DNA of 64,000 nucleotides. It comes from Namhaeicola sp039714555. GTDB taxonomy: Bacteria; Bacteroidota; Bacteroidia; Flavobacteriales; Flavobacteriaceae. Shown here piece by piece: positions 43,351 through 52,727 of this stretch. The stretch is taken from positions 1-64,000 of the forward strand of contig JBDLJB010000010.1 of the NCBI GenBank assembly GCA_039714555.1, written 5' to 3'. Made by a program: the position numbers and the translations under genes. The notes below the pieces were generated by a model, which was given only the letters and a program-made list of their open reading frames with translations, was not told where the DNA came from and made no database searches. The first letter of the stretch is position 1, and every line of letters begins with the position of its first letter.

Positions 43351-44124
43351 TCATTTCAGCTTATATTTCTTATAATTATCAGGTATAGTAAAAGGGAATT
43401 TCAAACTAGATACCTGTTCTACATTTTTATAATTTATGTCAATTTGTGTATTCCTTTTTTCTCCAATTGCATCAATTGTAAATCCATTTGGTAATAACAA
43501 ACCATCTGTTTCGGAATAATTCTTATAAACTATTTTTAATTTTTGATTATTTTCAACATAGCTGAATTCTTCTTTAACAATTTTAAAATTTATTGGATCT
43601 ATCCAAAATAACATGTCAAAAATAGGATTTTTCTTTTTAGGAATTAACAAATATTTCTTTTGTTGAATTGTTGCATTAAATTTTTGAACTTTTAAGTTTA
43701 TTAAAGCCTCACCTAAAAACAGGTTTTGAACTTTATCAAAATCAAATTCCGTTCCAAGTATATTGCTAACAAAACTAAAATCACCATCAAAATATGATTT
43801 GTTAATTTTCTCGTAAAACTGCACCCGAGTAGGTGTGATCATTAATTTACCAACAGGAAACCCAAGTTTTGAAATACTCATCCAAATAACACTATCTTTA
43901 GCTATTCTTAAAGAGGCTTTTAATTCGGGAATATCACTTTTACCATTATATTTAATAACCAATCCGGCTTTAAAGAGTTTATCATTATAATTTTGAGCAT
44001 AATGCTTATTAATGATTCTTTTGGAAGATAAGTTTACAATATTTTCATCAGTAGTAACCTTGCTACTTTTACAAGAAATAAGTAAAGATAAAATGAAGAA
44101 AATCAGAAAACTCTTTTTAATCAT
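43351..44124 (-). CDS. DUF4292 lipoprotein
   Basis: A 257-residue lipoprotein: lipobox LLISC (Cys18), then a beta-rich domain that fits DUF4292, with SLRIAKDSVIWMSISKLGFPVGKLMI and closing LKFPFTIPDNYKKY. Structural resemblance of this family to LolA/LolB-type lipid carriers is commonly suggested, so a role in lipoprotein or lipid transfer is possible (inference). It overlaps the TPR gene by 8 nt. Confidence 0.8.
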   Translation of the reverse strand: MIKKSFLIFFILSLLISCKSSKVTTDENIVNLSSKRIINKHYAQNYNDKLFKAGLVIKYNGKSDIPELKASLRIAKDSVIWMSISKLGFPVGKLMITPTRVQFYEKINKSYFDGDFSFVSNILGTEFDFDKVQNLFLGEALINLKVQKFNATIQQKKYLLIPKKKNPIFDMLFWIDPINFKIVKEEFSYVENNQKLKIVYKNYSETDGLLLPNGFTIDAIGEKRNTQIDINYKNVEQVSSLKFPFTIPDNYKKYKLK

Positions 44125-45097
44125 TTTTATTTATTTTTTTTCGAAGTTCTATCATTTTATAATAATAATCCGTTGCTTTTTTATTTTCGCCTATACCTTT
44201 ATGGCTCAAGCTTAGTTGTTCCATAAACTGTGATTCTAAATATGGATCATCTATAACAAACTCTAAGCCAGAATTTAATATTTCAATAGCCTCTTTATAT
44301 TTACTGAGTTTATTTAGAGCTAAGCCATTCATAATATAAACATAGGGTTGTGAAGGAAAAGTGTTGATAGCATCTTTACTATCGGTTAACAAAATAAGAT
44401 ATTGTTTAGTTTTAAGTTCTCTGTCTAGAATTTGTTTTAATGTTTCAAAATCGTTATTACTATTATAAGTACTTTTTAATTTATCTAATCTACTTGCAGG
44501 TATAATAACTTTTTCATTATTATAATTATTTGGTGTCTTTTCTTGTAATAATGATACCTTTAAAGCGCTATAAGAATCGGGCAATTTATTTTCATTATCT
44601 AATTTTTTTAATATGGCTTTCGCATTCTCAACATCACCTGATCTTATATAAATAAAAATTAATTCAGCTTCTTCTTCTGGTTTTTGAACGATAATAGCTT
44701 TTTGAAATATTATTGCTCCCTTATAATCATTCTTTTTTAATTTGATTTCTTTTAAATGCCTTAACAGATATAAATTGTCTGGTGAAATTTGCAAAGCTTT
44801 TAAACCATAATATTCGGCTTCAATATATTTATTTTGAAAAAAATAATTCTTTGAAAATTCAAACAAAACAGCAAGATTATCAGGGTCAATATCCTGACAT
44901 GCTTCTAAAGCATATATGGCTTTATCAAAATTATCAATCCCTTTTTGTTGTAAAGCTTCATAAAAAAATGTGTCAAAACTGATCCGTTGTTGCTCAACTT
45001 GCATTTCCTCTTGTGAAGCAACATCTTCTTGAGCGAAGATCATTATTGGCACCAATAATAATCCATTAAAAATAATATATAACTTTTTTTTGAGCAT
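44117..45097 (-). CDS. Secreted TPR-repeat protein
   Basis: A 326-residue protein with a signal peptide (about 1-22, ending IFAQ) and several tetratricopeptide-like helix pairs, e.g. AIYALEACQDIDPDNLAVLF, AEYYGLKALQISPDNLYLL and a C-terminal AIEILNSGLEFVIDDPYL. A scaffold role in the envelope is likely. It is placed between the nucleotidyltransferase and DUF4292 genes, in an order I associate with Bacteroidota in general. Confidence 0.8.
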   Translation of the reverse strand: MLKKKLYIIFNGLLLVPIMIFAQEDVASQEEMQVEQQRISFDTFFYEALQQKGIDNFDKAIYALEACQDIDPDNLAVLFEFSKNYFFQNKYIEAEYYGLKALQISPDNLYLLRHLKEIKLKKNDYKGAIIFQKAIIVQKPEEEAELIFIYIRSGDVENAKAILKKLDNENKLPDSYSALKVSLLQEKTPNNYNNEKVIIPASRLDKLKSTYNSNNDFETLKQILDRELKTKQYLILLTDSKDAINTFPSQPYVYIMNGLALNKLSKYKEAIEILNSGLEFVIDDPYLESQFMEQLSLSHKGIGENKKATDYYYKMIELRKKINKND

Positions 45098-45102
45098 TTA
45101 TT

Positions 45103-46110
45103 TTATTTCAAAATTGAAAAATCTCCAATACTAACTGATGTAAAATTACCATCAAAATATGCATTATTTCCTATCATCGCATCAGAAAGATTCGCATTTT
45201 TAATAGTTGTATTAGTTTGGATCAATGATTCTTTAATAGTTGAGTTTTCTACTGTACTAGCATCACCTAACGATACATTTGGACCAATTGTTGAATTGGT
45301 TAGTATTACATTTTCTCCAATATAACAAGGCTCAATGATCGTTGAATTATTTAATATAACTGATTTTGAAACTAAGTTACCTCCTACATTTTTTTCAAAT
45401 TGTAAAATCTTTCCATTGGTTTCTACAGTAATTTCTTTATTTCCACAATCCATCCAATCCGAAACTTCACCCGGTACAAATTTCAATCCCTTTTGCTTCA
45501 TATTTTCCAAAGCATTGGTTAACTGATATTCACCTTTTTCGGTAATATCATTATCTAAAAGATATTGGATTTCATCACGTAAAATAGCACCATCTTTAAA
45601 GTAATAAATCCCTATAATTGCAAGGTCTGAAACAAATTCTTGAGGTTTTTCTACAAAATCTGTAATAATTCCTTCCTTAAGTTTTACTACTCCATAGGCA
45701 CTTGGTTCATCAACTTGTTTTACCCAAACAGCACCGTCTGATTGCTCATTTAAGGTAAAGTTGGCTTTAAATAAAGTATCTGCAAAAGCTACAACACAAG
45801 GTCCGTTTAACGATTCTTTTGCACATTGAATAGCGTGTGCAGTTCCTAAAGCTTGCTCTTGAACAGAAACCTTTCCTTTCGCATTTAAATCTTTGGCAAT
45901 TTTTAATAGTTTTTCTTCAGTGTCTTTGGGGAAATTGGGACCAATTACAAAAGCTATTTCTTCTACATCCTGATGAACAACTTTTACAATATCTTCTACA
46001 AGCCTTTGTACAATTGGTTTACCAGCAATTAATGTTAATGGTTTTGGTACAGTTAGTGTATGTGGTCTTAATCGAGACCCAATCCCAGCCATGGGAACAA
46101 TTATTTTCAT
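45103..46110 (-). CDS. Sugar-phosphate nucleotidyltransferase (RmlA/GlmU-like)
   Basis: A 335-residue cytoplasmic enzyme. The N-terminal half is a nucleotidyltransferase domain with PMAGIGSRLRPHTLTVPKPL, in which the G-x-G-x-R and PKPL parts bind NTP, and FADTLF containing the Asp for metal. The C-terminal 90 residues form a left-handed beta-helix of imperfect hexapeptides (SVILNNSTIIEPCYIGENVIL and on). Makes an NDP-sugar; which one is not readable. First gene of the envelope operon with TPR, DUF4292 and EnvC-like genes. Confidence 0.85.
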   Translation of the reverse strand: MKIIVPMAGIGSRLRPHTLTVPKPLTLIAGKPIVQRLVEDIVKVVHQDVEEIAFVIGPNFPKDTEEKLLKIAKDLNAKGKVSVQEQALGTAHAIQCAKESLNGPCVVAFADTLFKANFTLNEQSDGAVWVKQVDEPSAYGVVKLKEGIITDFVEKPQEFVSDLAIIGIYYFKDGAILRDEIQYLLDNDITEKGEYQLTNALENMKQKGLKFVPGEVSDWMDCGNKEITVETNGKILQFEKNVGGNLVSKSVILNNSTIIEPCYIGENVILTNSTIGPNVSLGDASTVENSTIKESLIQTNTTIKNANLSDAMIGNNAYFDGNFTSVSIGDFSILK

Positions 46111-46176
46111 TCTTAAATTATTTATATGTTTTTATGAAACGTGCAAATATACATAAAATTGTAGGTTTAATGAATG

Positions 46177-48210
46177 TTAATAAGGTTTTACAAAAGCCCC
46201 TTCTTTTGAAGTATTATAGAAAATAATATCATTTTCTTTACATGTTTTTTCCCATTTTTGAATATAACTTTTATAATTAGAACCATCAACAATTACCCTT
46301 AGAGGTTGTACCATTTTTATCATACGTTCAAAATTTATTTTTGGAGACTGACGCAATAATAATAACTCTGGTTTTCTAAATCTATTAATGTAAACAGTAG
46401 AACTATCAATGATCAACATGTTTTTATTATTAAAAATAAATATATTTTTAAGTGCTTTAGTTTCAATTTTATCTAATTTACCAATGTTAGTTTTAAAATT
46501 TCTTATCGTTTTAATATTACTTGAATTTTCTCTTAAAGTATCCTGTAAAATAGTTATTTGAGCACCACTTCTATCAATAATTAATGAACTTCTTTTTTTG
46601 TTAAAAATTACGAATTCATTGGTCGTTTGTAAACTATATTTTTCATATATCAACACTCCCTGTATAATTATCATGCTTAAAAGCAAAATAATTAAATTTC
46701 TTGGTATTTTATTTTTAAGAAAAACTAAACCCGAAAATAGAGCTAAATATATTGTTATTGTTAAAACTGAAGATAACGGTATATTTTGAAATAAAAAAGA
46801 TTCTTGATGAGCAATAAAACTAATAAAACTATTTAAAGTATTGATTATAAGAGCATAAAATTTAACAAACATTACAGGTAAAACTTCAAATGAAACTAAA
46901 AATAAGATTAAAAACCCAAATCCAAGAATTGTGCCCAAAAAAGGAATAATTACCATACTTGAAATAAAAAACAATCCGGGAAATTGATGAAAATAATACA
47001 AGCTTAATGGAACTACACCAATTTGTGCAGCAATTGTAACTGTAAATAACTGCCAGAAATATCGTATGAGTTTTTGTTTAGGGTGAAAAAAATGAACCAA
47101 AACAGGTTGTAAATTGATGATAAAAAATACGGCTAAATAACTCATTTGAAAGCCAACATCAAATAAATAGATTGGGTGGAACAACAACAAAAAGAACATT
47201 GAAATAACCAAAGCATTATTCCCGTTTGCCCTTCGCTTAAATGTTAATCCAATTGCTAAGGCAGTAAACATTGTAACTGCTCTAACAATTGATGCGCTCA
47301 TACCAGCTAAAAAAGCAAATGCCCATAATAATAATACCAACAGGATGAATTTTATGATCTTCCCATTTTTTATCAACTCAATTGGTTTTAACAAAAAGTT
47401 TAAAATCAATAAAATAATACCAATGTGTAATCCTGAAATTGCTAAAATATGTACAGCACCTGCATTTTTGTAATTATCATATAAATTTTTTGAAATATTT
47501 TGTCGCTGACCTAATAACAATGCATTTATTATTGCCATTTGATCCTCTGAAAAATTATGTTTTAGCAGGTTGCGGTTTATTTTATTCCTTACTTTTGAAG
47601 CGAGCCCTTTTATTGTTTGCCTTTCTTCGGTCAATAAGAAAACCTCCTTGTTTTCCAGTTTAATTTTATGATAAATTTGCTGCTTTTGTAAGTACTTTTT
47701 GTAATTAAACTCAAACGGATTTAAAGGTGGTTCTATATCAATAATATTACCTTTTGTGAAAAGAATATCATCTACATTTAAAATCTTATACGTGCTATCT
47801 TTTAAAATGTTAACTAATATCTTTCCTTTTACATTTTGATTATTGATTTGTAAAATATTTACCCAATAACTTTGATAAAATGTATTTGATTTTAAGATTT
47901 TATCAACCTGAAATATGATCTGATCATCCTTAACTAAAAAATTTGAATAATGCTTTTTGTTTGCCAGATCAAAATGAATAGTAATCGTTATAATTCCAAT
48001 AAAAATAAAAATTACAAATGATATTATTGAAAAACTTAAAGGTGCCTGAAAAGTTTTATTAGCTTTAAATAATGAAAAAATTAACAATATAATTAAAGCT
48101 AAAATTAAGATCAATAAATATTGATATTGAAAAGTGAAACGATAACCCAAAATTATTCCTATACTTAAAAAAAAAGTAAGCCAAGTAGGTATATAATCCT
48201 GTTTTAACAT
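46177..48210 (-). CDS. comEC: ComEC/Rec2-family DNA uptake channel
   Basis: A 677-residue polytopic membrane protein. An N-terminal DUF4131-like region (about 1-200) is followed by the competence domain with HILAISGLHIGIILLILN and eight or so helices. The C-terminal 170 residues correspond in place to the metallo-beta-lactamase domain of ComEC but lack the HxHxDH metal site, so that domain appears degenerate or absent. The role is passage of single-stranded DNA into the cytoplasm during transformation. Confidence 0.88.
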   Translation of the reverse strand: MLKQDYIPTWLTFFLSIGIILGYRFTFQYQYLLILILALIILLIFSLFKANKTFQAPLSFSIISFVIFIFIGIITITIHFDLANKKHYSNFLVKDDQIIFQVDKILKSNTFYQSYWVNILQINNQNVKGKILVNILKDSTYKILNVDDILFTKGNIIDIEPPLNPFEFNYKKYLQKQQIYHKIKLENKEVFLLTEERQTIKGLASKVRNKINRNLLKHNFSEDQMAIINALLLGQRQNISKNLYDNYKNAGAVHILAISGLHIGIILLILNFLLKPIELIKNGKIIKFILLVLLLWAFAFLAGMSASIVRAVTMFTALAIGLTFKRRANGNNALVISMFFLLLFHPIYLFDVGFQMSYLAVFFIINLQPVLVHFFHPKQKLIRYFWQLFTVTIAAQIGVVPLSLYYFHQFPGLFFISSMVIIPFLGTILGFGFLILFLVSFEVLPVMFVKFYALIINTLNSFISFIAHQESFLFQNIPLSSVLTITIYLALFSGLVFLKNKIPRNLIILLLSMIIIQGVLIYEKYSLQTTNEFVIFNKKRSSLIIDRSGAQITILQDTLRENSSNIKTIRNFKTNIGKLDKIETKALKNIFIFNNKNMLIIDSSTVYINRFRKPELLLLRQSPKINFERMIKMVQPLRVIVDGSNYKSYIQKWEKTCKENDIIFYNTSKEGAFVKPY

Positions 48211-48244
48211 TATAAAAATTAGAAGTTTTTTATAATTAATACCT

Positions 48245-48252
48245 TATTTTCG
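48245..48252 (+). promoter_or_regulatory. -7 element that decides the MATE start
   Basis: TATTTTCG differs from TAnnTTTG at one base. Transcription would begin near 48258, so the TTG at 48256 cannot be a start, while the TTG at 48280 can. Confidence 0.4.
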
Positions 48253-48279
48253 CCATTGTTAACATTTGAAATTCAAAAT

Positions 48280-49608
48280 TTGAAGAATACTCAAACAATT
48301 TCTTTTTCTAATATCAATAAATTAGCCATTCCTGCTATCATTTCGGGTATAGCCGAACCTTTATTATCAATAACTGATACAGCTATAGTAGGGAATATTG
48401 ACCTAAACCCAATTGAGTCACTTGCGGCAGTAGGTATTGCCGGTTCATTTATTTCGGCATTGGTATGGATCTTGGCACAAACTCGGTCTGCTATATCTGC
48501 AATAATTGCACGGTATTTAGGGGCTAAAAAAATTGATGAAATTGCTTCTTTACCAGCTCAAATAATTGCAATAAATATAATTGTAAGCTTTATAATATAT
48601 TTCATAACTATTTTCTTTGTCGATGAAATTTTTACTCTTTATAATGCAACAGGATTGGTTCTTGAATACTCGGTTAGTTATTATAGAATTAGAGCTTTCG
48701 GTTTACCTTTTACCCTTTTTGTTTTTTCGGTATTCGGGATCTTTAGAGGTTTGCAAAATACTTTTTGGCCTATGGTAATCAGTATTATCGGCGCTGTTCT
48801 AAATGTTGGTTTAGACTTTATTTTAATCTATGGAATTGAAGGTCTTATACAACCAATGCATATTGAAGGAGCTGCTTGGGCTAGCGTAATAGCACAATTC
48901 ATTATGGCACTTTTGGCTTTGATCTTTTCAATCAAAAAAACACCTTTTACATTTAAATTATCTTTTCCTTTTCACCCCGAAATTAAAAGGATCTTATCTT
49001 TGAGTTTCAACTTAATAATTCGTGCTGTTGCATTAAATATAGCGCTTTATTTAGCCAATGCTTATGCAGCAAAATACGGTACTAATTATATTGCTGCTCA
49101 AACAATTGCTTTTCAAATTTGGTTGTTTTTTGCTTTTTTTATTGATGGCTATGCTAGTGTCGGAAACATCATGTCAGGAAAATTTGTTGGAGAAAACAAT
49201 TTTTTAAAAATATGGAGCTTGAGCAGTAACCTAAGTAAATATACTTTAATTATAACGCTAATTTTAGGTGCTTTGTGTTTTACTTTTTATCAGGATATCG
49301 GTTTGTTGTTTACCAAAGATAAGAATGTATTGCAATTATTTTACACAATATTTTGGATCGTAATTCTTATGCAACCCATTAATGCGATTGCTTTTGTTTT
49401 TGATGGTATCTTTAAAGGAATGGCTGAAGCTGTTATTTTACGTAACACTTTAATTATTGCAACTTTTTTTGGTTTTATTCCTGTTTTATTAATTGGCGAT
49501 TATTTTAATTTAAAATTATACGCCATTTGGATTGCTTTTACAGTTTGGATGATCTTAAGAGGTGGTATTCTAATTGTTATTTTTAGGAAAAAATTCTTAA
49601 GAACATAA
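48280..49608 (+). CDS. MATE-family multidrug/cation exporter (DinF-like)
   Basis: A 442-residue inner-membrane protein with twelve helices in two repeats, the MATE fold. The N-terminal segment LAIPAIISGIAEPLLSITDTAIVGNI is the usual signature (opening with the conserved proline-containing helix 1), and the second repeat begins with SLSFNLIIRAVALNIALYLANAYAAKYG. It would export drugs or metabolites using a sodium or proton gradient. No ATG is available; TTG 48280 is chosen over TTG 48256 because of the promoter. It converges on the O-methyltransferase gene with a 3-nt gap. Confidence 0.88.
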   Translation: MKNTQTISFSNINKLAIPAIISGIAEPLLSITDTAIVGNIDLNPIESLAAVGIAGSFISALVWILAQTRSAISAIIARYLGAKKIDEIASLPAQIIAINIIVSFIIYFITIFFVDEIFTLYNATGLVLEYSVSYYRIRAFGLPFTLFVFSVFGIFRGLQNTFWPMVISIIGAVLNVGLDFILIYGIEGLIQPMHIEGAAWASVIAQFIMALLALIFSIKKTPFTFKLSFPFHPEIKRILSLSFNLIIRAVALNIALYLANAYAAKYGTNYIAAQTIAFQIWLFFAFFIDGYASVGNIMSGKFVGENNFLKIWSLSSNLSKYTLIITLILGALCFTFYQDIGLLFTKDKNVLQLFYTIFWIVILMQPINAIAFVFDGIFKGMAEAVILRNTLIIATFFGFIPVLLIGDYFNLKLYAIWIAFTVWMILRGGILIVIFRKKFLRT

Positions 49609-49611
49609 TAT

Positions 49612-50253
49612 TTACTTCACTCTGCTTATAGTTAATCCATCACGTATTGGTAATAAAATGGTTTCAATTCTTGAATCATTTTTAAGCAATTTATTATAGG
49701 CAATTAAAGAAATTGTATCAATATCTTTAGGATTAGATTTTTCGATAACTTTTCCACTCCACAATACATTATCTGATAAAATAACACCTCCTTTATTCAT
49801 CTTATTGATAACTAAATTAAAATAATTTGAATAATTGTCTTTATCAGCATCAATAAAAACCAAATCAAATTTTTCATCAATTTTAGGAATGATTTTTAAT
49901 GCATTGCCCAAATAAGTTTTGATTTGATCTTTATATTTTGATTTGTTAAAATACTTTTTTTGAAAATCAACCAATTCTTCATTGTGATCAATAGTGTATA
50001 ATAAACCTTCTTTTTGTAAGCCTTCTGCCAAACACAATGCCGAATAACCTGTATAAGTCCCAATTTCTAAAATGATTTTTGGATGTACAAGTTTCGAGAT
50101 CATCGATAATATCCTACCTTGATAATGACCGCTTAACATTCGTGGAACTAGCATTTTTTGCCAGGTTTCTTTATTGAGTTCCTGCAAAAGTTCAGGTTCA
50201 TTTTCTGAATGCTCAACAGCATAAGAATCAATTTTTTTATTTATAAAATTCAT
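49612..50253 (-). CDS. SAM-dependent O-methyltransferase (family 3)
   Basis: A 213-residue class I methyltransferase of the caffeoyl-CoA/catechol type. The SAM-binding ILEIGTYTGYSALCLAEGL, the DHNEELVDF acidic loop, and the metal-ligand FIDADKDNYSNYF are present, along with GGVILSDNVLWSGKV. It should methylate hydroxyl groups of small aromatic substrates with a divalent metal. It follows cls with 3 nt between stop and start, so the two are probably cotranscribed. Confidence 0.9.
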   Translation of the reverse strand: MNFINKKIDSYAVEHSENEPELLQELNKETWQKMLVPRMLSGHYQGRILSMISKLVHPKIILEIGTYTGYSALCLAEGLQKEGLLYTIDHNEELVDFQKKYFNKSKYKDQIKTYLGNALKIIPKIDEKFDLVFIDADKDNYSNYFNLVINKMNKGGVILSDNVLWSGKVIEKSNPKDIDTISLIAYNKLLKNDSRIETILLPIRDGLTISRVK

Positions 50254-50256
50254 TTT

Positions 50257-51690
50257 TTATAATATAGGAGCAATCAATCTGGCTAATGAACTCAAGGCTT
50301 TTTTATACCATGGCCAGTTTAACAACTCATTAATAGGTAATTTATATGCATCTTTTAAATCTGATTCAAAATGAGCTTTTAATTCTAACGATTTTTCTTC
50401 ATCAATAATAAAAGCATTTACTTCGGCATTTAGATCAAAACTGCGATGATCCATATTTGTACTTCCAACAGTACAAATACTATTATCTATGATCATTGTT
50501 TTTGCATGCATCATACCTTTTGTATAATAATATACCTCAACACCATTTTTTAATAGATCAATTAAATAGGTTTGTGATGCGTAATAAGCTGATATTAGAT
50601 CAGTTTTTTGTGGTAACAACAATTTAATTTTTACACCACTTTTAGCCGTTATTTTTAAGGCGCTTAAAATCGTTTCATTGGGTAAAAAATAGGGTGTAGA
50701 TATTAATACTTCTTTTTTTGCATTTGTTATCATTCCGAAGAAAGCTTCCATGATGTATTGAAATTCCGATCCGTAATCACTGCCTAAAATACATGTTGGT
50801 AATTTATTATTAAGAACCTCAAAATCTACATTTTTATTAGGTTCTAATTTTTTCCCGCTAACAAAAAACCAATCACTAATAAATAACAATTGCAGGTCAA
50901 AAACTGCTTCTCCTTTTATCATTAAATGTGTATCACGCCAAAATAGATTTATTTTATTTGGATTTATATATTTATCAGATATATTCATACCTCCTAAAAA
51001 ACCTGTTTTATCATCAATAACTACAATTTTTCTATGATTTCTATAGTTTGCTTTATGTGCAAAAGTTGAAAAAAACACGGGCATGTAAGGATGGATTTCA
51101 ATTTTGTGTTTCTTTATTTTTTTTATTGATTTTTTAGACATTGAGCTACCAACAGGATCGTAAATAATCTTAACATCAATACCTTCTAATGACTTTCGGC
51201 ATAAAATATCAATTATTGTATTTCCAATATCATCATCATTAAATATATAATATTCAAGGTAGATCGTTTTTTCTGCTTTTTCTAATTCACTAATAAGAAT
51301 AGGAAATTTTTCTTCACCATTGATCAAATACTTAATTTCATTATTATCCGTAAACTGCACATGATCAATATTGTAAAAAAGGGTGGGTATTTTTGGGTTA
51401 TCACCAATTATTTTAATTAGATCTTTATCTCTATTCTTGCTATCATTTAAGATTTGGATGTAATCAACATGATAATTTCTTAAACGTGTAAATAATTTTT
51501 TCTTCTGGTAATGAACACCAAATAAAAAATAAAGTAAAACTCCTCCTATGGGAAATAATAATAATAAAAAAATATAGGCAAATGATTTTGCCGGTCTTTT
51601 ATTGTCTAAAATTATTCCAATAATCAAAAAACTAATAAAAACATAATAAGTAATTACAAAATAACTTTTTAAACCATAAAAATCTTCCAT
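50257..51690 (-). CDS. cls: Cardiolipin synthase
   Basis: A 477-residue membrane phospholipase-D-type enzyme. Two N-terminal helices (about 12-32 and 37-58) are followed by two HKD motifs: NYRNHRKIVVIDDKTGFLGGMN and HAKTMIIDNSICTVGSTNMDHRSF (partial), which form one active site. It makes cardiolipin from two phosphatidylglycerols. A terminator lies upstream of it, marking the end of the sigma factor transcript. Confidence 0.93.
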   Translation of the reverse strand: MEDFYGLKSYFVITYYVFISFLIIGIILDNKRPAKSFAYIFLLLLFPIGGVLLYFLFGVHYQKKKLFTRLRNYHVDYIQILNDSKNRDKDLIKIIGDNPKIPTLFYNIDHVQFTDNNEIKYLINGEEKFPILISELEKAEKTIYLEYYIFNDDDIGNTIIDILCRKSLEGIDVKIIYDPVGSSMSKKSIKKIKKHKIEIHPYMPVFFSTFAHKANYRNHRKIVVIDDKTGFLGGMNISDKYINPNKINLFWRDTHLMIKGEAVFDLQLLFISDWFFVSGKKLEPNKNVDFEVLNNKLPTCILGSDYGSEFQYIMEAFFGMITNAKKEVLISTPYFLPNETILSALKITAKSGVKIKLLLPQKTDLISAYYASQTYLIDLLKNGVEVYYYTKGMMHAKTMIIDNSICTVGSTNMDHRSFDLNAEVNAFIIDEEKSLELKAHFESDLKDAYKLPINELLNWPWYKKALSSLARLIAPIL

Positions 51691-51724
51691 TAATAGGCCA
51701 TTTTATCAATTCAAAGTTAAAAAA

Positions 51725-51752
51725 AAGCAGAATTTTAATAAAAAATCTGCTT
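51725..51752 (-). terminator. Terminator of the sigma/anti-sigma transcript
   Basis: TCTGCTT/AAGCAGA arms (51746-51752 and 51725-51731) around an A/T-rich loop, followed on the minus strand by a T-run at 51726-51721. It lies 23 nt after the anti-sigma stop. Confidence 0.7.
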
Positions 51753-51774
51753 AATTATTTTTTAAAAAGTTTTT

Positions 51775-52050
51775 TTAATTCTTAGAAATTTCTTTAATCT
51801 TATCTTTTAACTTAATTTCTAATTCCTTTTTATCAATCTCATTTAAATGATCAGAACTATAATTATGGTCTAAATATTTTCCTAAAAGTTTAGTGATATA
51901 ATTATTTTGCAGTGAATAGGCTCTGCAATGCTTACACATAAGTAAATGTATATTTAATTTGATCTTTTCTAACAAAGAAGCTTCCCCATACTGATTCTTA
52001 TCACAAATTGAAGTTGCTTCATCGCATGTAATCATTAATTTTTTTTGCAT
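51775..52050 (-). CDS. Soluble ZAS-type anti-sigma factor
   Basis: A 91-residue cytoplasmic protein. HLLMCKHC fits the HxxxCxxC zinc motif of ZAS anti-sigma factors, and an N-terminal TCDEATSIC supplies more cysteines. The rest is helical and charged, with no membrane helix, as in soluble redox- or metal-responsive anti-sigma proteins. It follows the ECF sigma gene by 6 nt. The signal is not evident. Confidence 0.75.
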   Translation of the reverse strand: MQKKLMITCDEATSICDKNQYGEASLLEKIKLNIHLLMCKHCRAYSLQNNYITKLLGKYLDHNYSSDHLNEIDKKELEIKLKDKIKEISKN

Positions 52051-52056
52051 CTTCTC

Positions 52057-52626
52057 TTAATTTTTAAACCAAATTTCTTCTATACATTTTCTTAATTGTA
52101 ATCTTGCCCTGTGAATAATTACCCATAAATTTGACGCGGTTATATCTAATTCATTACATATTTCTTCTGTTTCATATTCCTGTACCGTTTTTAATAAAAA
52201 AACCATTCTATATTTTTCAGGCAATCTTGAAACACAGTTGTTTATAGCTTCTTTTAATTCATTATTTTCTATTTTTTTTTCGGCTTCATTATCCCAGCTT
52301 TGGGGAACACACTCTTCTAACCAACTCCCTTTTCTATTACCCTCATCATAAAAACTCATTCTTACTTCTTTCTTTCCTTTGGCAGAATTTATTTTACGAT
52401 AATGATCTACTATCTTTCTTTTTAAAATCGAAACTAACCAAGTTCTTTCCGAAGCTTGTCCTCTAAAATTCTTTTGTCCTTTTAAACCCGAAAAAAAAGT
52501 TTCTTGTACCAGATCTTTGGCTAAGTCGTGGTCATTAACACGTGATATTGTGTAACTAAACAAATAATCTGCATGTAATTTTATCCAATTATCAGGTTGT
52601 AATATATGTTTTTGAGGTTGTTGCAT
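52057..52626 (-). CDS. ECF-type sigma-70 factor
   Basis: A 189-residue RNA polymerase sigma factor. Region 2 spans about 18-75 (DHDLAKDLVQETFFSGLKG and RTWLVSILKRKIVDHYRK), region 4 about 125-185 (LPEKYRMVFLLKTVQEYETEEICNELDITASNLWV, in part). A short, acidic and Lys-rich linker separates them. It recruits polymerase to a small set of promoters when released by its partner at 51775. It resembles the Bacteroidota sigma-70 group that includes TIGR02943 (not checked). Confidence 0.88.
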   Translation of the reverse strand: MQQPQKHILQPDNWIKLHADYLFSYTISRVNDHDLAKDLVQETFFSGLKGQKNFRGQASERTWLVSILKRKIVDHYRKINSAKGKKEVRMSFYDEGNRKGSWLEECVPQSWDNEAEKKIENNELKEAINNCVSRLPEKYRMVFLLKTVQEYETEEICNELDITASNLWVIIHRARLQLRKCIEEIWFKN

Positions 52627-52727
52627 CTAGAAATTAAAATTCTCATTATGTAAATATAACTAAACATATTGTGTGTTTTTAAAAATGATGCATTTTTAAT
52701 ATTAAAAAGCAGTTTAAATGTATTTAT

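Noticed and set aside
52681..52697. AAAAATG/CATTTTT hairpin between sdhB (operon 1) and the sigma factor gene
   Set aside because: Only A/T pairs with a 3-nt loop, and no T-run on the minus strand; not convincing as a terminator.
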